64,000 nt of DNA from Actinotalea alkalitolerans (GCF_023369855.1 NZ_JAMBPP010000001.1:186001-250000), one strand, 5' to 3'. Positions 8,726 through 19,724 are shown, counted from the first letter of the stretch. The notes: generated by a model not told the origin, from the letters alone. Translations and numbers: made by a program.

Positions 8726-8935
8726 CCGACCACAGATCACCCTCGACCTGCCCAAAGGTCCCGGAAGAACCCGGTCCCGACCTGTCGAAATAGAGGTATG
8801 GATCTCACGACCTTCGCAGCAGTTGTCGGCATCCCCGTCGAGGACGACCTCCCGCCGTTCTGGGACTGACCGCGACCCCGCTCGACGCTCCGCCGCTCGT
8901 CCCTCGCTCACCCGCGAGGACGTCGGCGCACCTCG

Positions 8936-9634
8936 TCACCCCTCGGACGTGACGCCCGGCTCCTGGCCGGTGGCACCGTCCTGCGCAGGGGCGACCTCGG
9001 CCTCTCCCGGGGCAACCTCGGAGACCGTCGGTGCACCGGTGACCGCGTCGTCGACCAGGTCGACCGCTCGTGGGCCGAAGACCAGCAGCGACGCGACGAG
9101 CAGCACCCCCGCGACGAGCTGACGACCACCGCTGCGTGAGGGGCTGGGCAGCTCCGCACGAAGGGTACGTCCCACGTCGCGGACCTCCTGGGCCGAGAGC
9201 CGCACGGGCAGGCTGCGCAGGTACGGTCCCAGCTGCCGGGCCCCGACGAGGGTCACCCCGCTGCTCAGCATCGCCGGGGGCACGTTCTGGCTCGGCACGC
9301 ACAGCACCGCACGGGTCGCGGTGCGGTGCTGCGGCGGGAGGGTCGCGGCGATGGTCCCCGCCGACCAGGCGAGGGCCGCGGTGTCGGCCGTGCGACGGTG
9401 CCCATGGACCCGCAGCTCACCCTGAGCGGTGGTCACCACGCCGGGCTCGTCCGCGATCCCCAGCACCATCACCCCGCCCGGGCCGACCAGGACCACGGCA
9501 CGCTCGGCGCTCGCACCGACGCGGCGGTCGCTGCGTCCGACGAGGACCCAGCCGTCCGCGCCGACGGACCGGGCGATCTGGGAGGTGCGCAACGGCGCAC
9601 CCACGGAAGCGGGCGTGTCATAGACGAGTGCCAT
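8936..9634 (-). CDS. membrane-anchored protein with NERD-like domain
   Basis: The product is 232 residues. ATG 9634 was chosen because the upstream part of the frame is Arg-rich and the protein-like sequence starts at MALVYDTPASVG. The middle resembles a nuclease-related NERD domain: VVLVGPGGVMVLGI, followed by a glycine-bracketed strand, AVLCVPSQN, and VTLVGARQLGPYLRSLP. The catalytic residues are not clear and activity may be lost. A single membrane helix (about 180-198, LVAGVLLVASLLVFG) and an acidic tail close the protein. It is divergent from the Nudix gene. The assignment rests on pattern only. Confidence 0.6.
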   Translation of the reverse strand: MALVYDTPASVGAPLRTSQIARSVGADGWVLVGRSDRRVGASAERAVVLVGPGGVMVLGIADEPGVVTTAQGELRVHGHRRTADTAALAWSAGTIAATLPPQHRTATRAVLCVPSQNVPPAMLSSGVTLVGARQLGPYLRSLPVRLSAQEVRDVGRTLRAELPSPSRSGGRQLVAGVLLVASLLVFGPRAVDLVDDAVTGAPTVSEVAPGEAEVAPAQDGATGQEPGVTSEG

Positions 9635-9789
9635 GGTCGTCCTATCGGCGTTCGTGGGTCGGCGTTGACCCGTGGGGAGCATCTTGCTGCACGACGGGCT
9701 GTGACACCAGTCACGGACCACCACGAATGCGGACGATCTTCCCTCGCCCACCACGCCCGGAACCCCGTCGGCGTCGTACAGTCACCGGC

Positions 9790-10287
9790 ATGCCGATCCC
9801 CGAGTTCGTCCTGCGCCTCCGCGCGGCGGTCGGCCACGCACCGCTGTGGCTGCCCGGCGCGTCCGTCGTGGTGCTCGACGACACCGACCGGCTCCTCCTG
9901 GGGCGCCGCGCCGACAACGGCCTGTGGGCAGTGGTCAGCGGGATCGTGGAGCCGGGTGAGGAACCGGCGCGCGCGATCACCCGAGAGGCCCTCGAGGAGA
10001 CCGGTGTCGAGATCGAGGTGGTGGCCCTGACCGCCGTGTCGATCACCGAGGAGGTCCGGTACGCCAACGGCGACCTGGCCCAGTACCTCGACCTCTGCTT
10101 CTGGGGCCGCCCCGTGGGCGGCACGGCCCACGTGGCCGACGACGAGTCCACCGAGGTCGCGTGGTTCGAGCGCGACCACCTGCCGGCCGACCTGACGAGG
10201 ACGTCGACCGAGCGCATCGCGCGCACCCTCGCCTACGTGGCCGCCGCGCGGGGAGGCGGACGTCCCGAAGCCTGGTTCGCACGCTGA
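9790..10287 (+). CDS. Nudix hydrolase
   Basis: The product is 165 residues. A complete Nudix box lies at about residues 57-79 (GIVEPGEEPARAITREALEE followed by TGV), fitting GX5EX7REUXEEXGU, so Mg-dependent pyrophosphohydrolysis of a nucleoside diphosphate-linked substrate is expected. The N-terminal strand is GASVVVLDDTDRLLLGRR and the C-terminal part ends in a helix (STERIARTLAYVAAARG). The substrate cannot be told. It is divergent from the NERD-like gene and convergent with the ABC operon at 10311. Confidence 0.92.
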   Translation: MPIPEFVLRLRAAVGHAPLWLPGASVVVLDDTDRLLLGRRADNGLWAVVSGIVEPGEEPARAITREALEETGVEIEVVALTAVSITEEVRYANGDLAQYLDLCFWGRPVGGTAHVADDESTEVAWFERDHLPADLTRTSTERIARTLAYVAAARGGGRPEAWFAR

Positions 10288-10310
10288 CCCAGGGCCGGGC
10301 CGTCGAGGCC

Positions 10311-11090
10311 TCACTGCCAGCGGAAGACCTTGGCGGCCACCGGGACCAGCACCAGCGTCCACAGCACCATCACCACGAGCTGCTGGACGGGCACGCCGTC
10401 GCCGAACCACCCGGCGCTCATCGCCTGCGCGGCGGCGCCCAGCGGCAGGAACCCCGCGACCCGCTCGAGGGAGTCGGGCATGAGGGGGCCGGGCATCCAC
10501 GCCCCGGCGAAGAAGATCAGCGGGAAGTAGAGGAGCATCCCCAGACCGTTCGCCGTACCCGCCGTGGGGACGACCGCCGCGAGCAGGCAGCCCAGCGCGA
10601 TCATGTGCAGCGCGCCCAGCACGAACGCCACGACGACGACGCCGGGCCGGGTCGGTGCCACGATGTCCAGGACCGCCCAGGCGACCGTCAGCGCCAGGGC
10701 GACCGCCACGAGCAGGGCCAGGGCGACCGCCACGAGCAGGGCCGCCACGTTGACCGCGACCTGGGCGACCAGCAGCCGTGAGGCGGGCAGGGGCGTGGTC
10801 GACAGCCGGCGCAGGACCCCCCTCTCCCGGTAGGTGCCGAAGGCCGAGGGGAAGGTGGTGAGCGAGACCGTCGTGATCGCCATCGCCAGCGCGACGGGCA
10901 CGTACAGGTCGATGCCCCGCAGGTGGGCGATCTCCGGGATCGCGGCGGTGATCGGCTCCTGCATGCCCGGCATGACCAGGCCGAGCAGCAGCAGCAGGAC
11001 GGTGGGGAAGGCCAGGGCGAAGAAGGCGGTGCCCGGGTCGCGCAGGTACACGCGCCCCTCGGCCAGGGTCAGGGTGCGCAGGGCGTGCAT
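10311..11090 (-). CDS. ABC-2 type exporter permease
   Basis: The product is 259 residues with about six membrane helices and the ABC-2 permease pattern: a cytoplasmic start (TLAEGRVYLRDPGTAFFALAFP), a coupling segment FGTYRERGVLRRLSTTPLP, and a late LIFFAGAWMPGPLMPDSLERVAGFLPL loop region. ATG 11090 lies 1 base after the stop of the ATPase gene, so the two are one operon. The substrate is unknown; such DrrB-like permeases often serve drug or lipid export. A 24-bp tandem duplication in the gene lengthens one hydrophobic segment. Confidence 0.9.
   Translation of the reverse strand: MHALRTLTLAEGRVYLRDPGTAFFALAFPTVLLLLLGLVMPGMQEPITAAIPEIAHLRGIDLYVPVALAMAITTVSLTTFPSAFGTYRERGVLRRLSTTPLPASRLLVAQVAVNVAALLVAVALALLVAVALALTVAWAVLDIVAPTRPGVVVVAFVLGALHMIALGCLLAAVVPTAGTANGLGMLLYFPLIFFAGAWMPGPLMPDSLERVAGFLPLGAAAQAMSAGWFGDGVPVQQLVVMVLWTLVLVPVAAKVFRWQ
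10693..10740 (-). repeat. 24-bp tandem duplication inside permease gene
   Basis: Two identical 24-base units lie head to tail (10693-10716 and 10717-10740). In the coding strand they repeat the octapeptide LLVAVALA. The copies are identical down to third positions, which suggests a recent slip event that keeps the frame. Confidence 0.85.
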
Positions 11091-11091
11091 G

Positions 11092-12087
11092 TCAGACCTC
11101 CTCGAGGACGGTGGTCGGCTCGGCGTCCGCGCCGGGCCGGTGCTGGCGGTCACGACGGGTCAGCTCGACGAAGGCGTCCTCGAGCCGGCCGCGCTCCGCG
11201 GCCACCGCGACGGGGGTGATGCCCTGGCCGGTCAGTCCCAGCAGGGTCGCGACGACGACGTCGTGCCCCCCGCGCACGACGACGTCGTCACCGGTGACGT
11301 CGACCTGCTCGACCGAGGGGACCTGCGCCAGGACCGCGCGGAGGCGCTCGTCGGGCACCGGGTCAGCGGTGCGGAAGCGGAGCACCTGCCCGACCCCGGC
11401 CCGCCGGACGAGGCCCTGGGGGGTGTCGGTGGCCACGACACGGCCGTGGTCGATCAGGGCGAGGCGGTCGCACAGCCGCTCGGCCTCGTCCATGAAGTGG
11501 GTGACCAGGACGATGGTGACCCCCTGGTCCCGGACCCCCTCGATGAGCTCCCAGGTGTCCCGGCGCGCCTGGGGGTCCAGCCCGGTGGTGAGCTCGTCGA
11601 GCACCGCGATCTCGGGGTTGCCGATCAGTGCCAGCGCGATCGACAGCCGCTGCTTCTGACCTCCCGAGAGCTTGGCGTACGGGGTGTCGAGGGAGCTGGT
11701 CAGCCCGAGCCGGGCGGCCAGCGCGCGCCCGTCCGCCGGGTGCTCGTAGAACGAGGAGTAGAGGTCCAGGGCCTCACCGGCGCGGAGCTTGCCGGGGAGC
11801 TCGCTCTCCTGGAGCTGGCAGCCCACCCGCTGCCGCAGCGCGAGGCCGTCGCGCTGCGGGTCCAGGCCGAGCACCCTGACCGTGCCGCGGTCCGGTGCCC
11901 GCAGGCCGGTCAGGCACTCGACGGTGGTGGTCTTGCCGGCACCGTTGGGTCCGAGGATCCCGAAGATCTCCCCGCGGTGGACGTCGAGGCCGACGTCGTC
12001 CACCGCGATCGTCGAGCCGTACCTCTTGTGCAGGCCGTCCACGCTGACCACGGGGTCAGCGGGTCGGTCCTGGGTGCTGCTGGGCAT
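11092..12087 (-). CDS. ABC exporter ATP-binding protein (DrrA-like)
   Basis: The product is 331 residues. Walker A is GPNGAGKTT (about residue 46), the signature [10 protein letters not shown] (about 141), Walker B IAVLDELTTGLDP (about 160) and the switch His is in LVTHFMDEAE. The Walker B following residue is Leu instead of the usual Pro, a variant I have seen in this family. The C-terminal 100 residues are the extra domain of DrrA-type ATPases. It pairs with the permease just downstream. The 126-bp gap to the previous gene pair shows no clear terminator. Confidence 0.92.
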   Translation of the reverse strand: MPSSTQDRPADPVVSVDGLHKRYGSTIAVDDVGLDVHRGEIFGILGPNGAGKTTTVECLTGLRAPDRGTVRVLGLDPQRDGLALRQRVGCQLQESELPGKLRAGEALDLYSSFYEHPADGRALAARLGLTSSLDTPYAKLSGGQKQRLSIALALIGNPEIAVLDELTTGLDPQARRDTWELIEGVRDQGVTIVLVTHFMDEAERLCDRLALIDHGRVVATDTPQGLVRRAGVGQVLRFRTADPVPDERLRAVLAQVPSVEQVDVTGDDVVVRGGHDVVVATLLGLTGQGITPVAVAAERGRLEDAFVELTRRDRQHRPGADAEPTTVLEEV

Positions 12088-12213
12088 GATGAGCCTCCGA
12101 TCATGGGTGCGGTGAGGGGAGGGACGGCGTCGGGCCCTGTGCGGGCCGCGCCTCCCCGTGCGAGGTGTGGTGAGTGGTGGCGCCGGCCGCTGCCGGCGGG
12201 CCGTGCCGCGCCG

Positions 12214-12951
12214 TCAGCCGGTCGCGGTGTGGACGGTGGCTCCTCGGGTGGCCAGGGAGAACGCTGCGGCCAGGACGACCAGGAGCCCGACGATCACCGC
12301 AGCCCGCAGGGCCAGGTCCAGGCCGGGCGCGGCGATGCCGAGGCCCGCCTGCAGGATCCACATCACCCCGAAGATCGGCCCGACGGTCAGCGGGAGGGTG
12401 AGGGTGCCCCACCATCCACCGAACCGGTAGTACGTGATGCCGACAAGGAGTCCGCAGAGCTGAGCCGTGCCGATCAGGGCGAGATGGGTACCGAGCACCA
12501 GGTCGATGTCGCTCGAGGCGTAGCTGGTGTCGGACTCCGTGAGCTCGTGGCTCCAGCCGGCGATGCCGTAGACGAGCCTCTCGACCTGGAGGAGCACCGT
12601 CAGCGCGACCGCGTAGACGACAGTCATCACCAGCATGGCCAGGACGGCGGCGCGAGCGAGGCTGCGACGGGTCATGCCCGCGGCGACGTGGACCGGCAGG
12701 TAGGCGGTGATCGTGCCGATCGCCATCGCGAAGGGGAACCAGATGCCGCCCTGACGGCTGAACTGGACCACCGAGGCCGTCACCTCGCCGAGGTTCGCCC
12801 AGACGATCAGCGCGACCGTGGCCCCCGCGAGGACGACCGACACGGCCCACGCCGCGATCACGAGCTGGCCGCGGACGAGCCATCGGACGGTCCGCAGCAC
12901 GGGTCCGCGGCGGTTCCCCCGGACCGGCGCCACCTGCGTGTCAGCGGTCAT
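12214..12951 (-). CDS. polytopic membrane protein of GntR-linked ABC operon
   Basis: The product is 245 residues with about six hydrophobic helices (for example LVIAAWAVSVVLAGATVALI, AVLAMLVMTVVYAVALTVLL, AAVIVGLLVVLAAAFSLA). Its ATG overlaps the stop of the ATPase gene (ATGA). In YtrA-type operons the ATPase is followed by a membrane partner like this one. It has no clear ABC-2 motif, so it is named by context. The substrate is unknown. Confidence 0.8.
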   Translation of the reverse strand: MTADTQVAPVRGNRRGPVLRTVRWLVRGQLVIAAWAVSVVLAGATVALIVWANLGEVTASVVQFSRQGGIWFPFAMAIGTITAYLPVHVAAGMTRRSLARAAVLAMLVMTVVYAVALTVLLQVERLVYGIAGWSHELTESDTSYASSDIDLVLGTHLALIGTAQLCGLLVGITYYRFGGWWGTLTLPLTVGPIFGVMWILQAGLGIAAPGLDLALRAAVIVGLLVVLAAAFSLATRGATVHTATG

Positions 12952-13826
12952 CGTCCTGCCTCCTTCCCGGTCAGGTGCACGAACAGGTCCTGCAGGTCCA
13001 CCGGTCCGATCTCCAGGCCCAGGCCTCGGGCGGCGGCGATCTCCTCGGGCTCGAGGTCGCCGTAGACCGTGGCCTGGGTGGTGGGGCCCAGGCTCTGCCG
13101 CCCGACGACGGTCCGCCCGGCGACGAACGCCTCCACGGCCTGGTCGGGTCCGGTGACGCAGACCCCCCGACGTCGCAACGTCTCGGCGTCCTCGGTCAGC
13201 AGGACCTTCCCGTGGTGCAGCACGACCACCGTCTCGAGCAGTCGCTGGACCTCCTCGATGAGGTGGCTCGAGAGCACGATCGTGCGCGGGTGGCTCACGT
13301 AGTCGGCGAGCAGGGCGTCGTAGAACTCGTACCGCGACGGTGCGTCCATGCCCAGGTGCACCTCGTCGAGCAGCGTGAGCGGCGCCCGCGAGGCGAGCCC
13401 GACGATCGTGCCGAAGGCCGACCGTCGCCCGCGGGAGAGCGCGGAGTGCTTGCTGCGTGGGTCGAGCTCGAAGCGGTCCATGAGGGTCCCGGCGAGCTCG
13501 TGCGAGTAGTGCGGGCGCGACTGCGCGACGAGGGCGAGGTTGTCCTCGAGACTGCGGTCGCTCAGCACGTCCCCGCTCTCGCGGACCAGGACGACCCCCT
13601 CGAGCACCCGGGCGTTCTCCCACGGGTCCTCGCCGTCGACCAGGAGGGTCCCGGCGTTCGGCCGACGGAAGGCCGCCATGGCCGACAGGAGCGTGGTCTT
13701 GCCCGAGCCGTTGCGACCGAGCAGCCCGCAGATGGTGCCCGGGGGGATCTCCAGGCTCACCCGGTCGACCGCGACGGTCGAGCCGTAGCGCAGCGTGAGG
13801 TCGCGGGTCTGGACGGCGAAGCTCAT
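12948..13826 (-). CDS. ABC ATP-binding protein with non-canonical motifs
   Basis: The product is 292 residues. Walker A is intact (GRNGSGKTT, about residue 37). The signature is SRGRRSAFG in place of LSGGQ, and Walker B reads LTLLDEVHLGMDAPSR in place of the usual DEPTxGLD, with the catalytic Glu kept. The H-loop is kept in VLSSHLIEE. It lies between the GntR regulator and the membrane protein with 4-base overlaps on both sides. The family resembles YtrB-like ATPases. The altered signature may mean weak ATP turnover or a regulatory role. Confidence 0.85.
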   Translation of the reverse strand: MSFAVQTRDLTLRYGSTVAVDRVSLEIPPGTICGLLGRNGSGKTTLLSAMAAFRRPNAGTLLVDGEDPWENARVLEGVVLVRESGDVLSDRSLEDNLALVAQSRPHYSHELAGTLMDRFELDPRSKHSALSRGRRSAFGTIVGLASRAPLTLLDEVHLGMDAPSRYEFYDALLADYVSHPRTIVLSSHLIEEVQRLLETVVVLHHGKVLLTEDAETLRRRGVCVTGPDQAVEAFVAGRTVVGRQSLGPTTQATVYGDLEPEEIAAARGLGLEIGPVDLQDLFVHLTGKEAGR

Positions 13827-14230
13827 CGGTCCTCCTGGGGGGTGGCCGGCCGTGCGGGGTCGACCTCGGCGGCGGTCCGGGCGGCCTGCCGGAGCCGGTC
13901 CACGACCTGCTCGACGGGGATGCCGAGGATGTGGGCCTCGAGGGCCAGGGGTTCGACGGCCTCGGCGAAGAAGCGCTCGCGTCGGCGGCCGAGCAGCGCC
14001 TCGCGGGCGTCGGGGGCGACGAACATGCCGACCCCGCGCCGCTTGTAGAGGATGCCCTCGTCGACGAGCTCGGCGAAGGCCTTGGCCGCGGTCGCCGGGT
14101 TGATCCGGAACGTCGTCGCGTACTGCGTGGTGGACATGACCTGCTCCTCCTCGCTGAGGGCACCGCTGAGGATCTCGCGGCGGATCTGGTCGGCGATCTG
14201 CAGGTAGATGGGGTCACGGCCGTCGAACAC
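13823..14230 (-). CDS. GntR-family transcriptional regulator (YtrA type)
   Basis: The product is 135 residues: an N-terminal winged helix (PIYLQIADQIRREILSGALS, then STTQYATTFRINPATAAKAFAELVDEGI) followed by a short two-helix tail typical of the YtrA subfamily, with no ligand domain. GTG 14230 is preferred over 14239 because AGGAGG then lies 8 bases upstream and the protein starts MFDGRDPIYLQ like its relatives. The ATPase gene overlaps its end. A 14-bp-arm palindrome just upstream is the likely operator, so the operon should be self-repressed. Confidence 0.92.
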   Translation of the reverse strand: MFDGRDPIYLQIADQIRREILSGALSEEEQVMSTTQYATTFRINPATAAKAFAELVDEGILYKRRGVGMFVAPDAREALLGRRRERFFAEAVEPLALEAHILGIPVEQVVDRLRQAARTAAEVDPARPATPQEDR

Positions 14231-14255
14231 GCGCTCCACCTCCTGCAGGACTGGT

Positions 14256-14289
14256 TCTGTGGTTCATTACTCCACTAATGAACCACAGA
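14256..14289. promoter_or_regulatory. operator palindrome of the GntR/ABC operon
   Basis: TCTGTGGTTCATTA (14256-14269) and TAATGAACCACAGA (14276-14289) are perfect 14-base inverted repeats around CTCCAC. The site ends 26 bases before the chosen gntR start and holds the only AT-rich sequence nearby, so it probably overlaps the core promoter. Palindromes of this size are typical of YtrA-type repressors. Confidence 0.75.
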
Positions 14290-14351
14290 GGCCGCGCGAG
14301 GGCAAGGGGCTGGCGGGAGAAGGCGCCCCGTGACCGGGGCAGACGGCTGCG

Positions 14352-16711
<2,360 letters not shown>

Positions 16712-16920
16712 GGCGAGCGCTCCGGTGTGAGTGGCGGTGGTGCATGTCTCGGATGCCAGATCCTAGACGTGACCAGCCCGCGGACACCGGGACGTTCACC
16801 ATGCGGGAAGACGGCAAGGCCGAGGGCCGCGAGCACACAGAACGGGTAGACAGGGAGGTCGGCGCAGGCACCCGTCGCCTGTGCCTCAGCACCCGCCGTG
16901 TCCCGGCACCAGGAGGCACC

Positions 16921-17388
16921 ATGCGCAGCACCGTCCTTGCCACGGCCGTCGTCGTCGGTCTGCTCGCCCTGGCTGGCTGCGCGACGGGCGGCGAGGCGGG
17001 CAGCCCCAGCCCCGACGTCGAGGTCCCCGGCGCCCCGACCCCGATCGAGACCGACGAGCCGACCACCGAGCTGGTGGTCACCGTCGACGAGACCGGTGAC
17101 GGGCAGACCCGCACCTGGACCCTCACCTGCGACCCGCCCGGGGGGGACCACCCCGACCCCGAGGGCGCCTGCGCGACCCTGGGAACGGTGGACATCGCGG
17201 AGGCCTTCGCACCGGTGCCCGCCGACCAGATGTGCACCCAGCAGTACGGCGGCCCGCAGGTCGCCACGGTCCAGGGCCTGGTCGGCGGCGAGCAGGTCGA
17301 CGCGACCTTCTCGTACACCAACGGCTGCGAGATCTCCCGGTGGGACAACCTGACGGCACTGCTCGGCGAGGCAGGGACCACGCAGTGA
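16921..17388 (+). CDS. SSI-family protease inhibitor, lipoprotein form
   Basis: The product is 155 residues. AGGAGG lies 7 bases before ATG 16921. The signal peptide ends in the lipobox LAGC (Cys about residue 20), followed by a Pro/Ser/Thr/Glu linker. Residues about 55-150 match the Streptomyces subtilisin inhibitor fold: WTLTCDPPGGDHPDPEGAC, then CTQQYGGPQVATVQGLVGG, then VDATFSYTNGCEISRWDNLT, with four Cys able to form two disulfides. SSI proteins are normally freely secreted inhibitors of serine proteases; this one should be membrane-tethered. Whether it inhibits a protease is inferred. Confidence 0.88.
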   Translation: MRSTVLATAVVVGLLALAGCATGGEAGSPSPDVEVPGAPTPIETDEPTTELVVTVDETGDGQTRTWTLTCDPPGGDHPDPEGACATLGTVDIAEAFAPVPADQMCTQQYGGPQVATVQGLVGGEQVDATFSYTNGCEISRWDNLTALLGEAGTTQ

Positions 17389-17438
17389 GCGCCGCGAGCA
17401 TCCCCCACACCGTTGCACGCCGGCCCTAGGCTCGCGCC

Positions 17439-18452
17439 ATGCCCACTGCCGCCGACGGCGCCGTCGGTCCCGCCCCGCTGGCCCCTGCCCCCGAGCACCC
17501 CGGCATCGTGGTGTCCGGGGTCCGCCGCCACTTCGGGGCGGTCCGCGCGGTCGACGGCGTGGACCTCGTCGCCCGCCGCGGGGCGGTCACCGCGCTGATC
17601 GGGCCCAACGGCTCGGGCAAGACGACCCTGCTGCTCGTCCTGGCGGGGCTCCTGGTCCCCGATGCCGGCACGGTGCGCATCGCCGGGCACGACCCGGTCA
17701 CCGCGGGCCTGACCACCCGGGCGCTGACCGGCTGGATGCCCGACGCCTTCGGCACGTGGGACTCGCTGACCGCGCGCGAGGTGCTGACGACCGTCGGTGC
17801 CGCCTACCGCCTGCCTGCCGCGCGCGCGGCGGCCCGCGCCGCAGAGCTGCTCGACCTGGTGCACCTGACCGACCTGGCCGACCGCCCCGCCCACGTGCTC
17901 TCGCGCGGCCAGAAGCAGCGCCTGGGCCTGGCCCGCGCGCTGGTGCACGACCCCCAGGTGCTGCTGCTCGACGAGCCCGCGTCGGGCCTGGACCCCCGCT
18001 CACGGGTGGACCTGCGCGTGCTGGTGCGTGACCTCGCGGCCCAGGGCAAGACCATCCTGGTCTCGAGCCACGTGCTGGTCGAGCTCGACGAGATGGCCGA
18101 CGACGCCGTCTTCGTCTCGGCCGGACGGACGGTCGCCGCGGAGTCGCTCGCGGCGGCATCGGCGGCGCGCCGGCCCTGGCGTCTACGGGCCCTGTCCCAG
18201 TCCGGCCTGGCCGGGTGGCTGACGGCGGCCGGGGTCCCGTGGCGACCCGAGGGCGGGACCGCGAACGGGTTCGCCCCACCGCCCGACCTGCTCGACTCGC
18301 CCGGCTCGCTCGTCGTGGACCTGGACGGCGAGGCCGGGGCGGCCGACCTGCTGCGCGCCGCCGTCGGTGCGGGCGTGCCGGTCACCTCGCTCGCGCCGGC
18401 CTCCGGTGCCCTCGAGGCGACCTACCTGGCCCTCGAGGAGGAGCGGCGATGA
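17439..18452 (+). CDS. ABC exporter ATP-binding protein
   Basis: The product is 337 residues. Walker A GPNGSGKTT lies at about residue 55, the signature LSRGQKQRLG at about 152, Walker B VLLLDEPASGLDP at about 172, and the switch His is in LVSSHVLVELDE. The C-terminal 110 residues are the extra domain of CcmA/NatA-type ATPases. Its stop overlaps the permease start by 4 bases. It starts 50 bases after the SSI gene on the same strand and may be read with it. Confidence 0.92.
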   Translation: MPTAADGAVGPAPLAPAPEHPGIVVSGVRRHFGAVRAVDGVDLVARRGAVTALIGPNGSGKTTLLLVLAGLLVPDAGTVRIAGHDPVTAGLTTRALTGWMPDAFGTWDSLTAREVLTTVGAAYRLPAARAAARAAELLDLVHLTDLADRPAHVLSRGQKQRLGLARALVHDPQVLLLDEPASGLDPRSRVDLRVLVRDLAAQGKTILVSSHVLVELDEMADDAVFVSAGRTVAAESLAAASAARRPWRLRALSQSGLAGWLTAAGVPWRPEGGTANGFAPPPDLLDSPGSLVVDLDGEAGAADLLRAAVGAGVPVTSLAPASGALEATYLALEEERR

Positions 18453-19633
18453 CCACCACGACGGCCCCACCGGTCGGACCGACCCCGACCGACCCCCGTC
18501 AGGCCGTCGACCCGCTGCCCGGGGCCGGCAGCACCTGGTCGGTCAGCTGGCACGGTGTGCGGACCGTGGCGACCCTCGAGCTGCGCCAGCGGGTCCGGTC
18601 GACCCGGTGGATCGTCTCGCTGGTGGTCTTCGGGCTGCTCGTCGGCGGTGTCAGCGTGCTGACCTGGGCCTTCGCCCGACAGGTGGACGACGCGGCCTGG
18701 ACCGTCGGCCCGACGATGTTCGGCTTCATCGCGTTCTTCGTGCTCTTCCTGGGCCTGCTGGTGTCCCCGACGCTCTCCGCGACGGCGATCAACGGGGACC
18801 GGGCCGCGGGCACCCTGGCCACGTTGCAGGTCACCCTGCTGAGCGCGCTCGAGATCGTGCTCGGCAAGCTGCTGGCCGCCTGGCTGGCCTCGTTGGCCTT
18901 CCTGGCGGTGTCGCTGCCGTTCATCCTGTGGGCCTTCGCCACGGGCAACACCTCGCCGCTCGCCGTGCTCACCACCGTGCTGCTGCTCGCCGTGATGCTC
19001 GCCGTGGTGTGCGCGATGGGACTGGGCTTCTCGGCGCTGACCGCCCGGACGGCCGGTTCGGCGGTGCTGAGCTACGTGGCGGTGGCGAGCCTGTCGGTGC
19101 TCTCCCTCATCATCTTCGGGCTCAGCGTCCCGCTGGTCAGCGGGATCGAGACGGTCCAGGTCTACGAGGAGGACTGGGAGGCCTGGGAGCGCGAGGGCAA
19201 CGAGTACCCGCTGGACGGCGAGCCGATGATCCCCTGCACGTGGGTCGAGCGTGAGCAGTACGTCTCGCACACCGAGCGGACGTGGTGGCTGCTGGCCATC
19301 AACCCGTTCGTGATCGTGGCCGACGCCGCGCCCGACGCGGTGCGCCCGCGGGACGACTACTACGGCTCGTTCGACCCGCTGGCCCTCATCCGTCAGGGCG
19401 TGCGCACGGCCCGGCTCGGCCCGCCCGAGACCTTCAACTACTGCTGGCGCGAGCTCGAGATGACGGGCCAGGGCTTCGGCGCCGGGACCTCCGACGACGG
19501 GCGGCCGCTCAGCCCGGTCTGGCCGTGGGGACTGTCCGTGAACCTGCTGCTCGGCGCCGCCGGGGTGCTGTTCGCGACCCATCGGCTGCGGATCCCGCAG
19601 CGCACGCTGCCCCGGGGCACGCGCGTCGCCTAG
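18449..19633 (+). CDS. ABC-2 type permease with large extracellular loop
   Basis: The product is 394 residues. A cytoplasmic N-terminus (LELRQRVRSTRWIVSLVVFG) enters about six helices in ABC-2 style. Between helices 5 and 6 there is a soluble loop of about 130 residues (from ETVQVYEEDWEAWEREGNEY to GTSDDGRPLSPVWPWG) with Cys residues, probably outside the membrane. It is coupled to the ATPase upstream by an ATGA overlap. The substrate is unknown. Confidence 0.88.
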   Translation: MTTTTAPPVGPTPTDPRQAVDPLPGAGSTWSVSWHGVRTVATLELRQRVRSTRWIVSLVVFGLLVGGVSVLTWAFARQVDDAAWTVGPTMFGFIAFFVLFLGLLVSPTLSATAINGDRAAGTLATLQVTLLSALEIVLGKLLAAWLASLAFLAVSLPFILWAFATGNTSPLAVLTTVLLLAVMLAVVCAMGLGFSALTARTAGSAVLSYVAVASLSVLSLIIFGLSVPLVSGIETVQVYEEDWEAWEREGNEYPLDGEPMIPCTWVEREQYVSHTERTWWLLAINPFVIVADAAPDAVRPRDDYYGSFDPLALIRQGVRTARLGPPETFNYCWRELEMTGQGFGAGTSDDGRPLSPVWPWGLSVNLLLGAAGVLFATHRLRIPQRTLPRGTRVA

Positions 19634-19660
19634 CCCGTCGCAGCGACCTCACCCGTCGCA

Positions 19661-19717
19661 CGAGACCGGTGGTCACATGATGAGACCGGTCTCCGTCTCC
19701 TGATGAGACCGGTCTCA
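19661..19717. promoter_or_regulatory. three LacI-type operator sites before the GH81 gene
   Basis: Three copies of a GAGACCGGT-centred palindrome lie in a row: CGAGACCGGTGGTC (19661-19674, half degenerate), TGAGACCGGTCTCC (19681-19694) and TGAGACCGGTCTCA (19704-19717, perfect 14-mer). Centre spacings are 20 and 23 bases. The size and central CG fit LacI-family sugar repressors such as CelR/CebR of actinobacteria. No LacI-family gene is in the window. Confidence 0.7.
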
Positions 19718-19724
19718 GAAAGCC

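Noticed and set aside
8798-8869. 23-codon ORF (MDLTTFAAVVGIPVEDDLPP) between the GerMN and NERD-like genes
   Set aside because: The sequence is protein-like, but AGAGG lies only 1 base before the ATG and there is no context. It may be the end of a lost gene. Not enough to annotate.
10834-13065. Open frame of 743 codons on the plus strand
   Set aside because: It is antisense to an ABC permease, ABC ATPase and membrane protein with clear motifs, and its composition is that of a shadow frame.
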